Part shown: in pieces, positions 1-7,390 of the stretch
Layout of the letters: each line of letters opens with the position of its first letter
How positions within the stretch are numbered: the stretch's first letter is position 1
DNA from: Pyrodictium delaneyi
GTDB taxonomy: Archaea > Thermoproteota > Thermoprotei_A > Sulfolobales > Pyrodictiaceae
Reading direction: 5' to 3'
Assembly: GCA_015661645.1 (NCBI GenBank)
Contig: DQVR01000003.1
Location: forward strand, 1 to 15,854
Length of the DNA: 15,854 nt
The notes under the pieces: generated by a model
Told to the model about the DNA's origin: nothing
The model's input: only the letters and a program-made list of their open reading frames with translations
Database searches by the model: none
Translations under genes and position numbers: made by a program

Positions 1-1424
1 CCAAGTACATATATATTGCCCTTACTACGTAGACTTGACGCTAAGAGCTCTACCGCTCTTATGCTACGGTCTATACCAGCTGAAGCTGCATGCCCAGCAT
101 TCTTCAGCGTATCCATAGCTTTCTTGTACTCGTTTTGCGTCATCGAGTCATTGTACCGTGCTAGCGTCAGAGCCACACCAGTAAGAGCTAGGACCTGCGT
201 AAGGAAGGTCTTTGTTGCAGCTACTCCTATTTCAGGCCCAGCCCTAGTATACACTGTCACGTCGGCTTCACGAGGTATAGTGCTGCCAATCACGTTCGAT
301 ACGGCTATTACCCGTCCACCACTAGACTTAAAGGATCTTACTGCCTGGAGAGTATCTATAGTTTCTCCACTCTGGCTTATAGCAACGAGGACCGAGCTAC
401 TATGATCCATATCCCGGTAGGCTAGATACTCACTCGATATAAACGGGATGACAGGCCTCCTAGCCATACGCGCCATGTAATATGCAAAGACTAGGCCTGC
501 GTGATAGCTAGTCCCTGCCCCTGTCACGAATATCCTCTCAGCGCTAGAAAGCAGCTTTGCAGCAATTTCTAGCTCCTGGCTAGATGCAAGCCCTGTATAC
601 GTTTCGAAGAGCGCCCGTGGTTGCTCCATTATCTCCTTAAGCATGTAGTGTGGATAACCACCTTTCTCGGCATCCTCAATACTCCATGTGACAGTCATAA
701 CGCGGTGGCGCCACTCGACTTCACGGCCATCCTTCTCTAGGTAAAGACGATACGGCTCTATGTACCCATATTCACCGTCATTTACCGCAACGAACCTCCT
801 AGTGTACTGTAGCATAGAAGGTATATCGCTAGCAATCATCATGAATCCCTCGCCAAGCCCTATTACGAGAGGGCTCACCCTCCTGGCAAAGTATATCCGA
901 TGGGGTTCTCTGGAGTAGATTACTGCGACGGCATATGCACCCTCTATTACTCTTATAAGCTTCTTAAAGGCCTCCCACATGGAGCTACCACTTCTAAGAT
1001 ACTCCTCAAGGAGATGAGTAATGACCTCTGTGTCCGTCTCGCTCCGGAATACATGGCCCTTCTCTTCGAGTAGCTGGCGTAGCTCAGCAAAATTCTTTAT
1101 AATACCATTGTGCACTACAGCTATTTCGCCTCTGCAATCTATGTGTGGATGGGCATTAATAGTATTAGGCTCGCCGTGAGTTGCCCAGCGTGTGTGAGCT
1201 ATACCACCAACGGCACAATGCCGTTCAACATTATAGCTCTTGACAACGTCGTTTATACGTCCTTTATCTTTGAACACTAGGAGCCGGTAGGAACCGCACT
1301 CTACTAACGCGAAGCCAGCGCTGTCATAGCCTCTATACTCTAGACGCCTTAAGCCTTGTACTAGCATTGGTGTCGTGTTGCCTATTACTTCCGGATCAGC
1401 TACAACACCTACTATGCCGCACAT
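1..1424 (-). CDS. glmS: glutamine--fructose-6-phosphate aminotransferase (isomerizing), partial
   Basis: GlmS makes glucosamine-6-phosphate from fructose-6-phosphate and glutamine, the entry step to amino sugars and UDP-GlcNAc. I translated the minus strand from ATG at 1422-1424 and the frame stays open for 474 codons to the left edge, so roughly the last 130 residues of a family of about 600 are missing. It starts MCGIVGVV, exposing the catalytic Cys2 of the class II glutamine amidotransferase domain (about 1-220), which also shows EYRGYDSAG, AHTRWATHG and HNGIIKN. The first SIS sugar-isomerase domain follows (about 280-420) with GAGTSYHAG near 300, SQSGET near 350 and EIGVAATKTF near 400. 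The second SIS domain begins at the edge (NIYVLG). The frame is intact with no deviation from the family. Its upstream gap may carry a leader element. Confidence 0.95.
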   Translation of the reverse strand, partial: MCGIVGVVADPEVIGNTTPMLVQGLRRLEYRGYDSAGFALVECGSYRLLVFKDKGRINDVVKSYNVERHCAVGGIAHTRWATHGEPNTINAHPHIDCRGEIAVVHNGIIKNFAELRQLLEEKGHVFRSETDTEVITHLLEEYLRSGSSMWEAFKKLIRVIEGAYAVAVIYSREPHRIYFARRVSPLVIGLGEGFMMIASDIPSMLQYTRRFVAVNDGEYGYIEPYRLYLEKDGREVEWRHRVMTVTWSIEDAEKGGYPHYMLKEIMEQPRALFETYTGLASSQELEIAAKLLSSAERIFVTGAGTSYHAGLVFAYYMARMARRPVIPFISSEYLAYRDMDHSSSVLVAISQSGETIDTLQAVRSFKSSGGRVIAVSNVIGSTIPREADVTVYTRAGPEIGVAATKTFLTQVLALTGVALTLARYNDSMTQNEYKKAMDTLKNAGHAASAGIDRSIRAVELLASSLRSKGNIYVL

Positions 1425-1510
1425 AGCTTATACGCCCTTTAATAGCCGGACACTCGCCGTGAAATGGTGAAACTTCAACAGTTCCAGATAAGACACAGCG
1501 ATGCAGGGAA

Positions 1511-1521
1511 ACTATATAATG
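1511..1521 (+). promoter_or_regulatory. TATA box ahead of the 1547-1642 structured element
   Basis: ACTATATAATG is a good archaeal TATA element on the plus strand. A start about 27 bases downstream falls near 1541-1543, just before the left arm of the inverted repeat at 1547. No protein frame follows, which suggests an RNA product. A weaker TATA-like TTAATTTATG on the opposite strand (about 1659-1668) would start a minus-strand transcript near the right arm, so direction is not settled by promoters alone. Confidence 0.4.
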
Positions 1522-1546
1522 TTATTATTGCTGGAACTAGCAGTCC

Positions 1547-1642
1547 CTACAATTGGTGCGGTGGATGACGACTGAACCCCAGTAGTGAACATTATATGTG
1601 ATATGTGCGTCCTTCAGCGTACAGACACCGCACCAATTGTAG
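1547..1642 (+). ncRNA. candidate structured RNA with 17-bp closing stem, possibly C/D-like
   Basis: Bases 1547-1563 pair perfectly with 1626-1642 (17 bp). Immediately inside, the plus strand has GATGACGA (1564-1571) on the left and CAGA (1622-1625) on the right. This gives a three-base bulge (GAT) followed by tandem G.A and A.G pairs and a G-C pair, which is kink-turn geometry as in box C/D RNAs, with C.A in place of the usual U.U pair. The opposite strand would give C/T mismatches, so plus is preferred. Alternatively the stem continues with ACG/CGT and CTGAA/TTCAG as a long imperfect hairpin. Internal C'/D' boxes are not clear. A TATA box lies at 1511-1521. Other readings are a glmS leader structure on the minus strand or a small repeat element; no flanking duplication is seen. 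Confidence 0.45.
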
Positions 1643-1793
1643 CTGTTACTAAATGATCATAAATTAACACAATACATCAGCTACTGTTCTTTTTGCTGCA
1701 GCGAGCTTGTCTATCGGTTATGGCTCCTAGATGCGCGATGTAGCACGCAAATAAAATATTAGGCATGAGCGCATAGTGGTAGATATGAAAGAC

Positions 1794-3680
1794 TTAGCTA
1801 GAGGGTTTCAGCGTTATCGACCTTTCTAGGTAGACAAGGCTAGGGCGCTTTGACATATACCTTGGCAGCGTTGCTTGTAGGCGTGGGTAGCCTTTTATGT
1901 CGTCAATCACCATGGCTAGTAATTCTTCAGGCTTGACAGCTACACGGTCATTTGTACGCCTTATTGTGACGTTTATGGTCGTGGTCTCAACTTCTCTTTC
2001 ACCTATAACGCCTATGTATGGTATCCATTCGCGTGCTGCATCACGTATTCTTTTGCCAAGGCTCATGTCTCGGTCGTCTATGTCAACTCTTATGAGGTTC
2101 TCCTCTAGAAGTGCCGCTACCTTCTCGGCTAGTTGCATCTGTTCCTCGGATTGAGGATCTACAGGTATTAGGCGGACCTGAATAGGGGCAAGCCACGTCG
2201 GTATGTATGGTTTCTTACCCTGCTGCTCGGCTTTTATAGCGCTATCGAACACCATGTAGATGTACCTCTCTATGGAGCCTATGAGTGCAGTGTGTATAAT
2301 GACTGGGTAGTGCTCCTTATTATTCTCGTCGACATACTTTATTCCAAACCGCTTGGCGTTGCCTATATCAAACTGGAATGTGGCTATCTCTCGTGGTCGT
2401 CCAGCTACATCGACTATGTGGTACTCGACGTTGACCACCCAGTAGTAGATCCCTGCAGGGTAGACGACCACTATTGCAGGTCTACCGTCGCGCCTTATCA
2501 GCTCTAGAAGGAGGTCACGCCGGCTCTCCCAGAAGTCCTCTGTAACGTTATATACTGCATAGTACCTTTGGTTTAGCTTTGCCGCCTCTCTGTGGATTAC
2601 CTCCTGAAGCCTTTCACTCACTTTCACGGCTTCCTCTATGTCGCGTGTGAGTATATGCAGGTCTGGCATGTAGAACTTGCGGAGGCGGAAACAGAGGGTC
2701 ACCTCGCCGCTTTGTTCTAGCCTATAGCTGTCAGCTATCTCGAACATGCCGAGCGGCAAATCCTTGTAGCTTAGTACATAGTCTCTCAGCATCGCAAACT
2801 GCTGGTGGCATGCTGCATAGCGTAATACAAGGTGCTTTTTATCTGTCCACAGTTCGTATAGCCTGTCGCCAAATAGCTCAGCATGCTCGTAGACGGGCTT
2901 AGCTGCAAGGTCAAACATGTTTGTCCCGCGGATGCGTAGTACCGGTATACCTAGGCTTCTTGCTAGCTTCCATGCATACTCCGATACTGCGTCAACCATT
3001 AGCGCGGCATGGGGCTCATACCTCATGTGACCGTAATCGGATAATGGTTCCCACTCGAACCCGAATTTAGCGCAAAGAGCGTTAACCGGGTTTTCGACTT
3101 CACCTATCTCCTTGCCTAACGCCTCCTTCTCTATGAGTATCCTGAACTCTCTATCTGCTTTTGGCAGATACTCTTCTGGTTTGTAGACTTCGCCATCGGG
3201 AGTTAGGATAAAGTATTTCTTCTTCACCTGGAGTTTTGCCGAAGCTTTAGGAGTATAGGCTCTGGATAGCTCGGAGAGTGGATGCCCGTAACAGTGTATC
3301 TTAAATTCCTTGTACCATCCGAAGGGCGCTCTTATTACATGGTACTTGTCTCCAGCCCGCTTCCTGATTTCTTCCTCGAGTAGCTTTAACGCCTCTATGC
3401 CAGCCTTGGGAGGTGCTAGTCTTCGAGATAAATGTGCGTAGGGGTATACAACTATTGTCGACGCCTTAACCTTCTCCGCTACATCGATTATATCGTTAGC
3501 AGCTTTTTCTATTACTTCACGTATGTTCTGTGTGTCAACGTCCTCCACTGTAGTGAAGACTATTAGTGCGTTTTCAGCAGAAGCTTCAGATGGTGCACTG
3601 TCTGAGGGCTCTGCGTCGGCTATGGCCTTGCTCTTAGCCTTGAAGGAGAACTCTCTAGCGTGTATCAAGAGTATACGCAT
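1794..3680 (-). CDS. thrS: threonyl-tRNA synthetase, archaeal type with N-terminal editing domain
   Basis: Charges tRNA-Thr and clears mischarged Ser-tRNA-Thr. The 628-residue protein has the archaeal D-aminoacyl deacylase-like editing domain at 1-145 (MRILLIHARE, then YPYAHLS with His83 and FGWYKEF with Lys124, the positions used for editing in this family). A class II catalytic core follows at about 200-490: zinc ligands Cys291 (AACHQQ), His342 (PDLHIL) and His463 (IIHTAL), motif 2 around 310-335 and motif 3 GSIERYI at 468-474. The anticodon-binding domain spans about 500-600. A low-complexity Ala/Ser/Pro/Glu insert sits at about 21-36 inside the editing domain. Some crenarchaea split editing and catalysis between two proteins; here both are in one chain. 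ATG at 3678-3680 directly begins the conserved MRILLIHA strand. It is divergent from radA. Confidence 0.96.
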   Translation of the reverse strand: MRILLIHAREFSFKAKSKAIADAEPSDSAPSEASAENALIVFTTVEDVDTQNIREVIEKAANDIIDVAEKVKASTIVVYPYAHLSRRLAPPKAGIEALKLLEEEIRKRAGDKYHVIRAPFGWYKEFKIHCYGHPLSELSRAYTPKASAKLQVKKKYFILTPDGEVYKPEEYLPKADREFRILIEKEALGKEIGEVENPVNALCAKFGFEWEPLSDYGHMRYEPHAALMVDAVSEYAWKLARSLGIPVLRIRGTNMFDLAAKPVYEHAELFGDRLYELWTDKKHLVLRYAACHQQFAMLRDYVLSYKDLPLGMFEIADSYRLEQSGEVTLCFRLRKFYMPDLHILTRDIEEAVKVSERLQEVIHREAAKLNQRYYAVYNVTEDFWESRRDLLLELIRRDGRPAIVVVYPAGIYYWVVNVEYHIVDVAGRPREIATFQFDIGNAKRFGIKYVDENNKEHYPVIIHTALIGSIERYIYMVFDSAIKAEQQGKKPYIPTWLAPIQVRLIPVDPQSEEQMQLAEKVAALLEENLIRVDIDDRDMSLGKRIRDAAREWIPYIGVIGEREVETTTINVTIRRTNDRVAVKPEELLAMVIDDIKGYPRLQATLPRYMSKRPSLVYLERSITLKPSS

Positions 3681-3747
3681 AGTGGTGCACCATCGCTGCT
3701 AGATGATCCTCTAGGGATGTCCGAGCCTAGCCTAGGCTCATGGCTGG

Positions 3748-3755
3748 ATAAAAAG
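3748..3755 (-). promoter_or_regulatory. putative thrS TATA box
   Basis: On the minus strand this reads CTTTTTAT. A start about 25 bases on would fall near 3725 and give a leader of roughly 45 bases before the thrS ATG. It is a weaker match than the radA box in the same divergent gap. Confidence 0.35.
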
Positions 3756-3812
3756 ATAATATAGACGCGTTTCCACTATCAGTTATGGAATAGTTTCGGC
3801 CAGGTAAAGAGC

Positions 3813-3823
3813 CCTATATAAGG
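3813..3823 (+). promoter_or_regulatory. radA TATA box
   Basis: CCTATATAAGG lies 37-47 bases before the radA ATG at 3860. A transcription start about 27 bases downstream gives a leader of about 15-20 bases containing GAAGGG close to the start codon. The box is embedded in a short palindrome (CCCTATATAAGGG). Confidence 0.6.
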
Positions 3824-3859
3824 GTGTTACTAGCAGCCCCTTTCCCGGGATAGAAGGGT

Positions 3860-4831
3860 ATGGCTAAAGGAGAAGTAAAGTCGATAACAGACCTTCCCGG
3901 CGTAGGTCCTGCGACAGCTAACAAGCTGATAGAAGCCGGATATGCCACTCTCGAGGCAATAGCAGTAGCTACGCCGCAGGAGCTAAGTGCGGCAGCAGGG
4001 ATACCGATAACCACTGCGCAGCGCATAATAAAGGCAGCTCGCGAAGCCCTAGACATACGCTTCAAGACCGCGCTTGAGGTAAAGAAGGAGCGCCTACAGA
4101 CACAAAAGATAACAACTGGTAGCCGTAACCTAGACGACCTCCTCGGCGGAGGTATAGAGACAAAAACGATAACAGAGTTCTTCGGAGAATTCGGCAGCGG
4201 CAAGACGCAGATATGCCACCAGGTAGCAGTAAACGTCCAACTGCCTATAGAAAAGGGCGGGCTAAGTACGCCCGATAAGATGGCTAAGGCTGTATATATA
4301 GATACTGAGGGAACCTTTCGCTGGGAACGTATAGAGGCTATGTCCAAGAGATGGGGACTTGACCCAGACGAGGTAATGAACAATATACTCTACATAAGAG
4401 CTATAAATAGCGACCATCAGATGGCCATAGTAGACGAGTTATTCAACATAGTGCCAAAGGAGAACATAAAGCTAGTCATAGTGGACTCTGTCACCGGGCA
4501 CTTCCGGGCAGAATACCCTGGTAGAGAAAACCTTGCAGCACGCCAACAGAAGCTGAATAGGCATCTACACCAGCTCTCAAGACTAGCCGAGATATACGAC
4601 GTAGCAGTAATCATAACAAACCAGGTAATGGCGAAACCAGACGTATTCTACGGCGACCCAACACAGGCTGTCGGCGGCCACGTCCTATACCACGCGCCAG
4701 GTGTACGTGTACAATTAAGGAAGAGTCGTGGGAACAAGAGAATAGCAAGGATAGTTGACGCACCACACTTGCCGGAAGGTGAAGCAGTATTCATGATAAC
4801 AGACTATGGCATTGCAGACCCAGAAGACTAG
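3860..4831 (+). CDS. radA: DNA repair and recombination protein RadA
   Basis: RadA is the archaeal Rad51/RecA recombinase, forming filaments on single-stranded DNA for strand exchange. The 323-residue protein has the normal length and no intein. An N-terminal helix-hairpin-helix domain (about 8-60, DLPGVGPATANKL) is followed by the polymerisation motif FKTA at 68-71. Then come Walker A GEFGSGKT at 109-116, the IDTEGTF segment with the catalytic glutamate at 150, Walker B LVIVD at 205-209, and the DNA-binding L2 loop region at about 257-274 ending QAVGGH. All key residues are present. ATG at 3860 begins the typical MAKGEVKSITDLPG end and has a TATA box at the right distance. It is the sole gene of its unit: thrS is divergent upstream and an unknown gene is convergent downstream. 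Confidence 0.98.
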   Translation: MAKGEVKSITDLPGVGPATANKLIEAGYATLEAIAVATPQELSAAAGIPITTAQRIIKAAREALDIRFKTALEVKKERLQTQKITTGSRNLDDLLGGGIETKTITEFFGEFGSGKTQICHQVAVNVQLPIEKGGLSTPDKMAKAVYIDTEGTFRWERIEAMSKRWGLDPDEVMNNILYIRAINSDHQMAIVDELFNIVPKENIKLVIVDSVTGHFRAEYPGRENLAARQQKLNRHLHQLSRLAEIYDVAVIITNQVMAKPDVFYGDPTQAVGGHVLYHAPGVRVQLRKSRGNKRIARIVDAPHLPEGEAVFMITDYGIADPED

Positions 4832-4933
4832 CCACACAACCGTAGAATCATAGAAGCCTTTTCGCAGGCTACTGCCGCAGAACTATACTAAATCTAAATA
4901 ATAATGCATATAGCTCTGTAGACCTTATGCAGT

Positions 4934-5359
4934 CTATGCCGCTCTATAGCACCGGCGGCAAGACTCAATAATATTAGAGGTGAGTATGAAACGCGATCTA
5001 CTCCACTCCAGCTCAATCCTACACCCCTCGATAACTATTGCAGGGGCCTTAACTCTTAGCTTCAATCCACTCATGTCATCGCTAACTAGCCTGTCACTGG
5101 TCGTAATGCGTATCGTGGAGCCTACACAGACATAGTACCGTCTGCGTAGACCAGCGTTATCGAGAAACACGAGTACATGATAGGACTTACCACCAATGTC
5201 TACACGCGATATTTTATTCCTAATCATGCGATCGAACAGGTTAATGCTGCGCGTCTCATATGGTAGTTGAAAAATACCGCCGCAGTTGATAACCTTCACG
5301 TTCATACCCTTTGCGAACGGCTCCAAAAGCTTAACTATATCTAGCCTCACTATGCTCAC
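4934..5359 (-). CDS. hypothetical protein, 141 residues
   Basis: I do not recognise this family. The frame opens with GTG at 5357-5359 (an in-frame ATG at residue 19 is an alternative) and ends at 4934. The product is soluble with alternating hydrophobic stretches suggesting mostly beta structure, for example KSYHVLVFLDNAG and LKLRVKAPAIVIEG. It has five cysteines, two of them in a C-terminal SCRRC, so metal or disulfide chemistry is possible but unproven. It is transcribed divergently from the prepilin-peptidase-like gene, and the two annotated starts overlap by 8 bases. It is convergent with radA across a gap of about 100 bases. Codon usage resembles the neighbours, which supports it as a real gene. 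Confidence 0.6.
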   Translation of the reverse strand: MSIVRLDIVKLLEPFAKGMNVKVINCGGIFQLPYETRSINLFDRMIRNKISRVDIGGKSYHVLVFLDNAGLRRRYYVCVGSTIRITTSDRLVSDDMSGLKLRVKAPAIVIEGCRIELEWSRSRFILTSNIIESCRRCYRAA

Positions 5360-6143
5360 CGGGCGTTATCGCAACTGTAGAGGGGCTTTTCAAGCCTTGT
5401 ACACAGAGATAGTAGCAACACTAGCGCTATTGCTATTCTCAATCTACGACATAAGGACTAGGGAACTGCCGGAGAAGCAAGTCTATGCGGCTCTTGCTAT
5501 AGTGCTGGTCCTTCGGGTAGCTGAGTATTGGCTACGCGGATTAGACGTCCTCCTCCCCTTATGGATATACGTTGTTTTAGACGGTGTAACCCTGGCAGCT
5601 TTGGCGGCTATGGCAAGCTTAGGCTTCTTTGGCTGGGGCGATGTGGCGGCAATACTACTTATCACTATAGCTTCGCCAGTAGCTGAAGGAAACTGTATAT
5701 TAATGCCACCGACGCTAATGGTCCTCGTATACTATGTGCTTGCTAATGTGGCCATAATGGTGACTAACCTGGTTGTAAACGTTACACGTAACATGCACGA
5801 AGTCAGAAGACTTCCGCACAGGTACCGGCTAGTATATACACTCATGGCACGTCCAGTTAGTGTGCAAAAACTGCTAGATAAACCGGGCTGGTGGTACCCG
5901 CTGAACCTCTGCGGAAATTACACAATAAGGTTCAACATATACTTAGACCCGGACGATATAGTGAAAGAGGTGAAAAAGGCTATACAAAAAAGATGTATAT
6001 CACAAAGCGATATAGTGTGGGTAACATATGGCATACCAGGAGTACCGTTATTCACTGCATCTTACATGCTAACGCTGCTACTAGGCGACAAACCTCTGCT
6101 CAGCATGCTAGGAATTAGATTAAACAGTATACTAGCTGGCTAG
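5352..6143 (+). CDS. GxGD-type prepilin/preflagellin peptidase (A24 family) homologue
   Basis: A membrane aspartyl protease of the PibD/FlaK (A24) type, which cleaves class III signal peptides from archaellin and pilin precursors at the cytoplasmic face. Two catalytic aspartates are visible: Asp33 in IYDIRTRELPE at the end of the first membrane helix (about 18-32) and Asp97 in GWGD. Further membrane segments lie near 43-60, 68-92, 98-112 and 122-144. A soluble stretch of about 85 residues follows (145-230), and a last hydrophobic segment at about 232-246. I chose ATG at 5352 (263 residues); TTG at 5397 would start the protein just before helix 1 and would avoid overlap with the divergent gene, so it is a serious alternative. 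No archaellin or pilin gene is visible nearby. The HIT gene follows 32 bases downstream. Confidence 0.82.
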   Translation: MLTGRYRNCRGAFQALYTEIVATLALLLFSIYDIRTRELPEKQVYAALAIVLVLRVAEYWLRGLDVLLPLWIYVVLDGVTLAALAAMASLGFFGWGDVAAILLITIASPVAEGNCILMPPTLMVLVYYVLANVAIMVTNLVVNVTRNMHEVRRLPHRYRLVYTLMARPVSVQKLLDKPGWWYPLNLCGNYTIRFNIYLDPDDIVKEVKKAIQKRCISQSDIVWVTYGIPGVPLFTASYMLTLLLGDKPLLSMLGIRLNSILAG

Positions 6144-6175
6144 AAAAGGATACAAGCACAGGAAATAGAGTAAAA

Positions 6176-6697
6176 ATGGGTGGACACAGCACGATGGATG
6201 GCCACGTTAACGTGCTCTATGCTCCATGGCGCTACAGATACATAAAGTCAACCGTAGAGAAGAAACCATCAGAGTGCATATTCTGTGCAGCACCTAAAAA
6301 GAACGATGATGAAGCTCTTATACTATACAGGGGGCGATATAACTATATAATAATGAACCTTTACCCCTACAACACAGGGCACGTAATGGTAATACCCTAT
6401 CGGCATGTAGCTGACATAACAGAGTTAACTACAGAAGAGCTAACAGAAATGATGGATCTCGTGAAGCTGTCTGTAAAATTAATAAGACAAGTTCTAAAGC
6501 CACATGGATTCAACATAGGCATGAATATAGGGCGTATAGCAGGGGCAGGCGTAGATAAGCACATACACATACACGTCGTACCACGCTGGAATGGCGATAC
6601 AAATTTCATGCCAATAATCGCCGGAGTTAAGGTAATATCACAAGATGTTAGAGAGACATACAAAGCCTTAAAAGAAGCAATAAAAAGGCTAAAATAG
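6176..6697 (+). CDS. HIT family nucleotide hydrolase/transferase
   Basis: Histidine-triad proteins cleave phosphate or phosphoramidate bonds in nucleotide conjugates such as diadenosine polyphosphates or adenylates; the exact substrate cannot be told here. The signature HIHIHVV sits at about 129-135 (His129, His131, His133), followed by PRWNGDTNF, as in Fhit/Ap4A-type members. Upstream are CIFC at 34-37, typical of the archaeal and bacterial branch, and NLYPYNTGHVMVIPYRH at about 61-77. The 173-residue length is normal. ATG at 6176 was taken; ATG at 6194 (residue 7) is equally possible because conservation begins around LYAPWRYRYI. It follows the peptidase gene by 32 bases and may be cotranscribed. 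Its stop lies 16 bases from that of the convergent next gene. Confidence 0.93.
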   Translation: MGGHSTMDGHVNVLYAPWRYRYIKSTVEKKPSECIFCAAPKKNDDEALILYRGRYNYIIMNLYPYNTGHVMVIPYRHVADITELTTEELTEMMDLVKLSVKLIRQVLKPHGFNIGMNIGRIAGAGVDKHIHIHVVPRWNGDTNFMPIIAGVKVISQDVRETYKALKEAIKRLK

Positions 6698-6713
6698 TTT
6701 TTCAAGGGATTAG

Positions 6714-7097
6714 CTAGCCTACGTACATCCTTAGTCTGTTTATAAAGGCTCTGATGTCCGACAGGTGCGCCGCAACATCATCTCTTACGCTACTAAGCCC
6801 ACGTAGCGTGTGAAACTGTTCGACTCGTAGCCTGTACGCCCTTACATACCTTGCGAGAAGCCTAGCCTTCTCAGCATAAGTGTATGCATCACTTATGCCA
6901 ATACGACCAATATTATCTAGATGTGATGCCAGACTGAATAGTGTGTCCTCTATAGTGCCATTGAGTAGATTGCTCTCAAAATAGAGTAGTTGTCTAGCTG
7001 CCTTATCCAGGAGTGCTAAAGTGGAGTCGAGTTCCCTACTAAGCTCTCTGGTGCTAATGCTTCTCTGCAACTCTGAAAACCATCTTCTTCCTCTCAT
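6714..7097 (-). CDS. hypothetical helical protein downstream of a winged-helix gene
   Basis: Unrecognised 127-residue protein. It is almost entirely helix-forming: a basic start MRGRRW, then long amphipathic stretches rich in Leu, Arg, Ala and Glu from about 17 to 125, with no membrane segments and no cysteine. The pattern from about residue 75 on (alternating Ala/Arg/Leu, then a short SSVRDD turn and a second helix) is reminiscent of the helical hairpin of Snf7/CdvB-type ESCRT-III proteins, but the resemblance is only by eye. ATG at 7095-7097 lies inside the end of the upstream winged-helix gene, overlapping it by 44 bases in another frame, so translation is probably coupled; a frameshifted fusion is the alternative. 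It is convergent with the HIT gene. Confidence 0.6.
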   Translation of the reverse strand: MRGRRWFSELQRSISTRELSRELDSTLALLDKAARQLLYFESNLLNGTIEDTLFSLASHLDNIGRIGISDAYTYAEKARLLARYVRAYRLRVEQFHTLRGLSSVRDDVAAHLSDIRAFINRLRMYVG

Positions 7098-7365
7098 AGT
7101 CCGGCTCCCGTGTAACTATACCATTCCTAATTAGCCCTGCTAATGCTTCTCGTACAGCCTTTTTCTGAGCATTAATACCCACGTTTAACAGAGCCTCATA
7201 GATCTCATCGAATGTCAACGCAGCTTTACTTCGTGAAAGCAGATCTACAAGGGCTTTCTCAATACCGTTCATGGGTGCCACCCTAACCTTCTTGGATACG
7301 TGTGGAAGAAGGCTTGTCCAGTAAATGGTCTCTGCTAGGCCTAGATTATTAGGTCTCCCTTGCAC
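7054..7365 (-). CDS. winged helix-turn-helix protein
   Basis: Small putative DNA-binding protein. Residues 33-103 form a winged-helix domain: helix MNGIEKALVDLLSRS, helix 2 TFDEIYEALLNVG, recognition helix QKKAVREALAGLIRNG, and a basic wing IVTREPDYERKKMVFRV. The frame opens with GTG at 7363-7365 (103 residues), but ATG at 7270-7272 would give a 72-residue protein that begins exactly at the domain, and I consider that start at least as likely. It overlaps the downstream helical gene by 44 bases. It is divergent from the 62-residue gene at 7391. The target is unknown; a transcription factor, or a domain partner of the helical protein, are both possible. Confidence 0.7.
   Translation of the reverse strand: MQGRPNNLGLAETIYWTSLLPHVSKKVRVAPMNGIEKALVDLLSRSKAALTFDEIYEALLNVGINAQKKAVREALAGLIRNGIVTREPDYERKKMVFRVAEKH
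7344..7352 (+). promoter_or_regulatory. TATA-like box for the 62-residue gene
   Basis: GATTATTAG lies about 40-47 bases ahead of the ATG at 7391, placing a start near 7370. The same AT-rich stretch reads TAATAAT on the other strand and could also serve the winged-helix gene if that gene starts at 7272. No second TATA candidate was seen in this divergent gap. Confidence 0.35.
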
Positions 7366-7390
7366 CCTACAGAGCCCGGGTTCAGAAGCG

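Larger units (their letters stand above)
1425..1793. other. gene-free region upstream of glmS and downstream of thrS
   Basis: No coding frame of note was found here. It contains the start region of glmS (a possible minus-strand TATA as CTTATC at about 1485-1491 would give a leader of about 35 bases), an 8-bp inverted repeat AGTTCCAG/CTGGAACT (1480-1487 and 1531-1538), a plus-strand TATA at 1511-1521, a 17-bp inverted repeat (1547-1642) and a plus-strand T-run (about 1684-1694) that could end a short RNA. AT-rich sequence at 1748-1760 reads as a T-rich run on the minus strand just past the thrS stop and is a plausible thrS terminator. Confidence 0.6.

Noticed and set aside
1547..1642. Inverted repeat as the ends of a miniature transposon
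   Set aside because: No target-site duplication at the flanks and no second copy in the window; RNA stem with kink-turn mismatches fits better.
3814..4383. 189-codon minus-strand frame opposite radA
   Set aside because: Antisense shadow of radA with no family resemblance.
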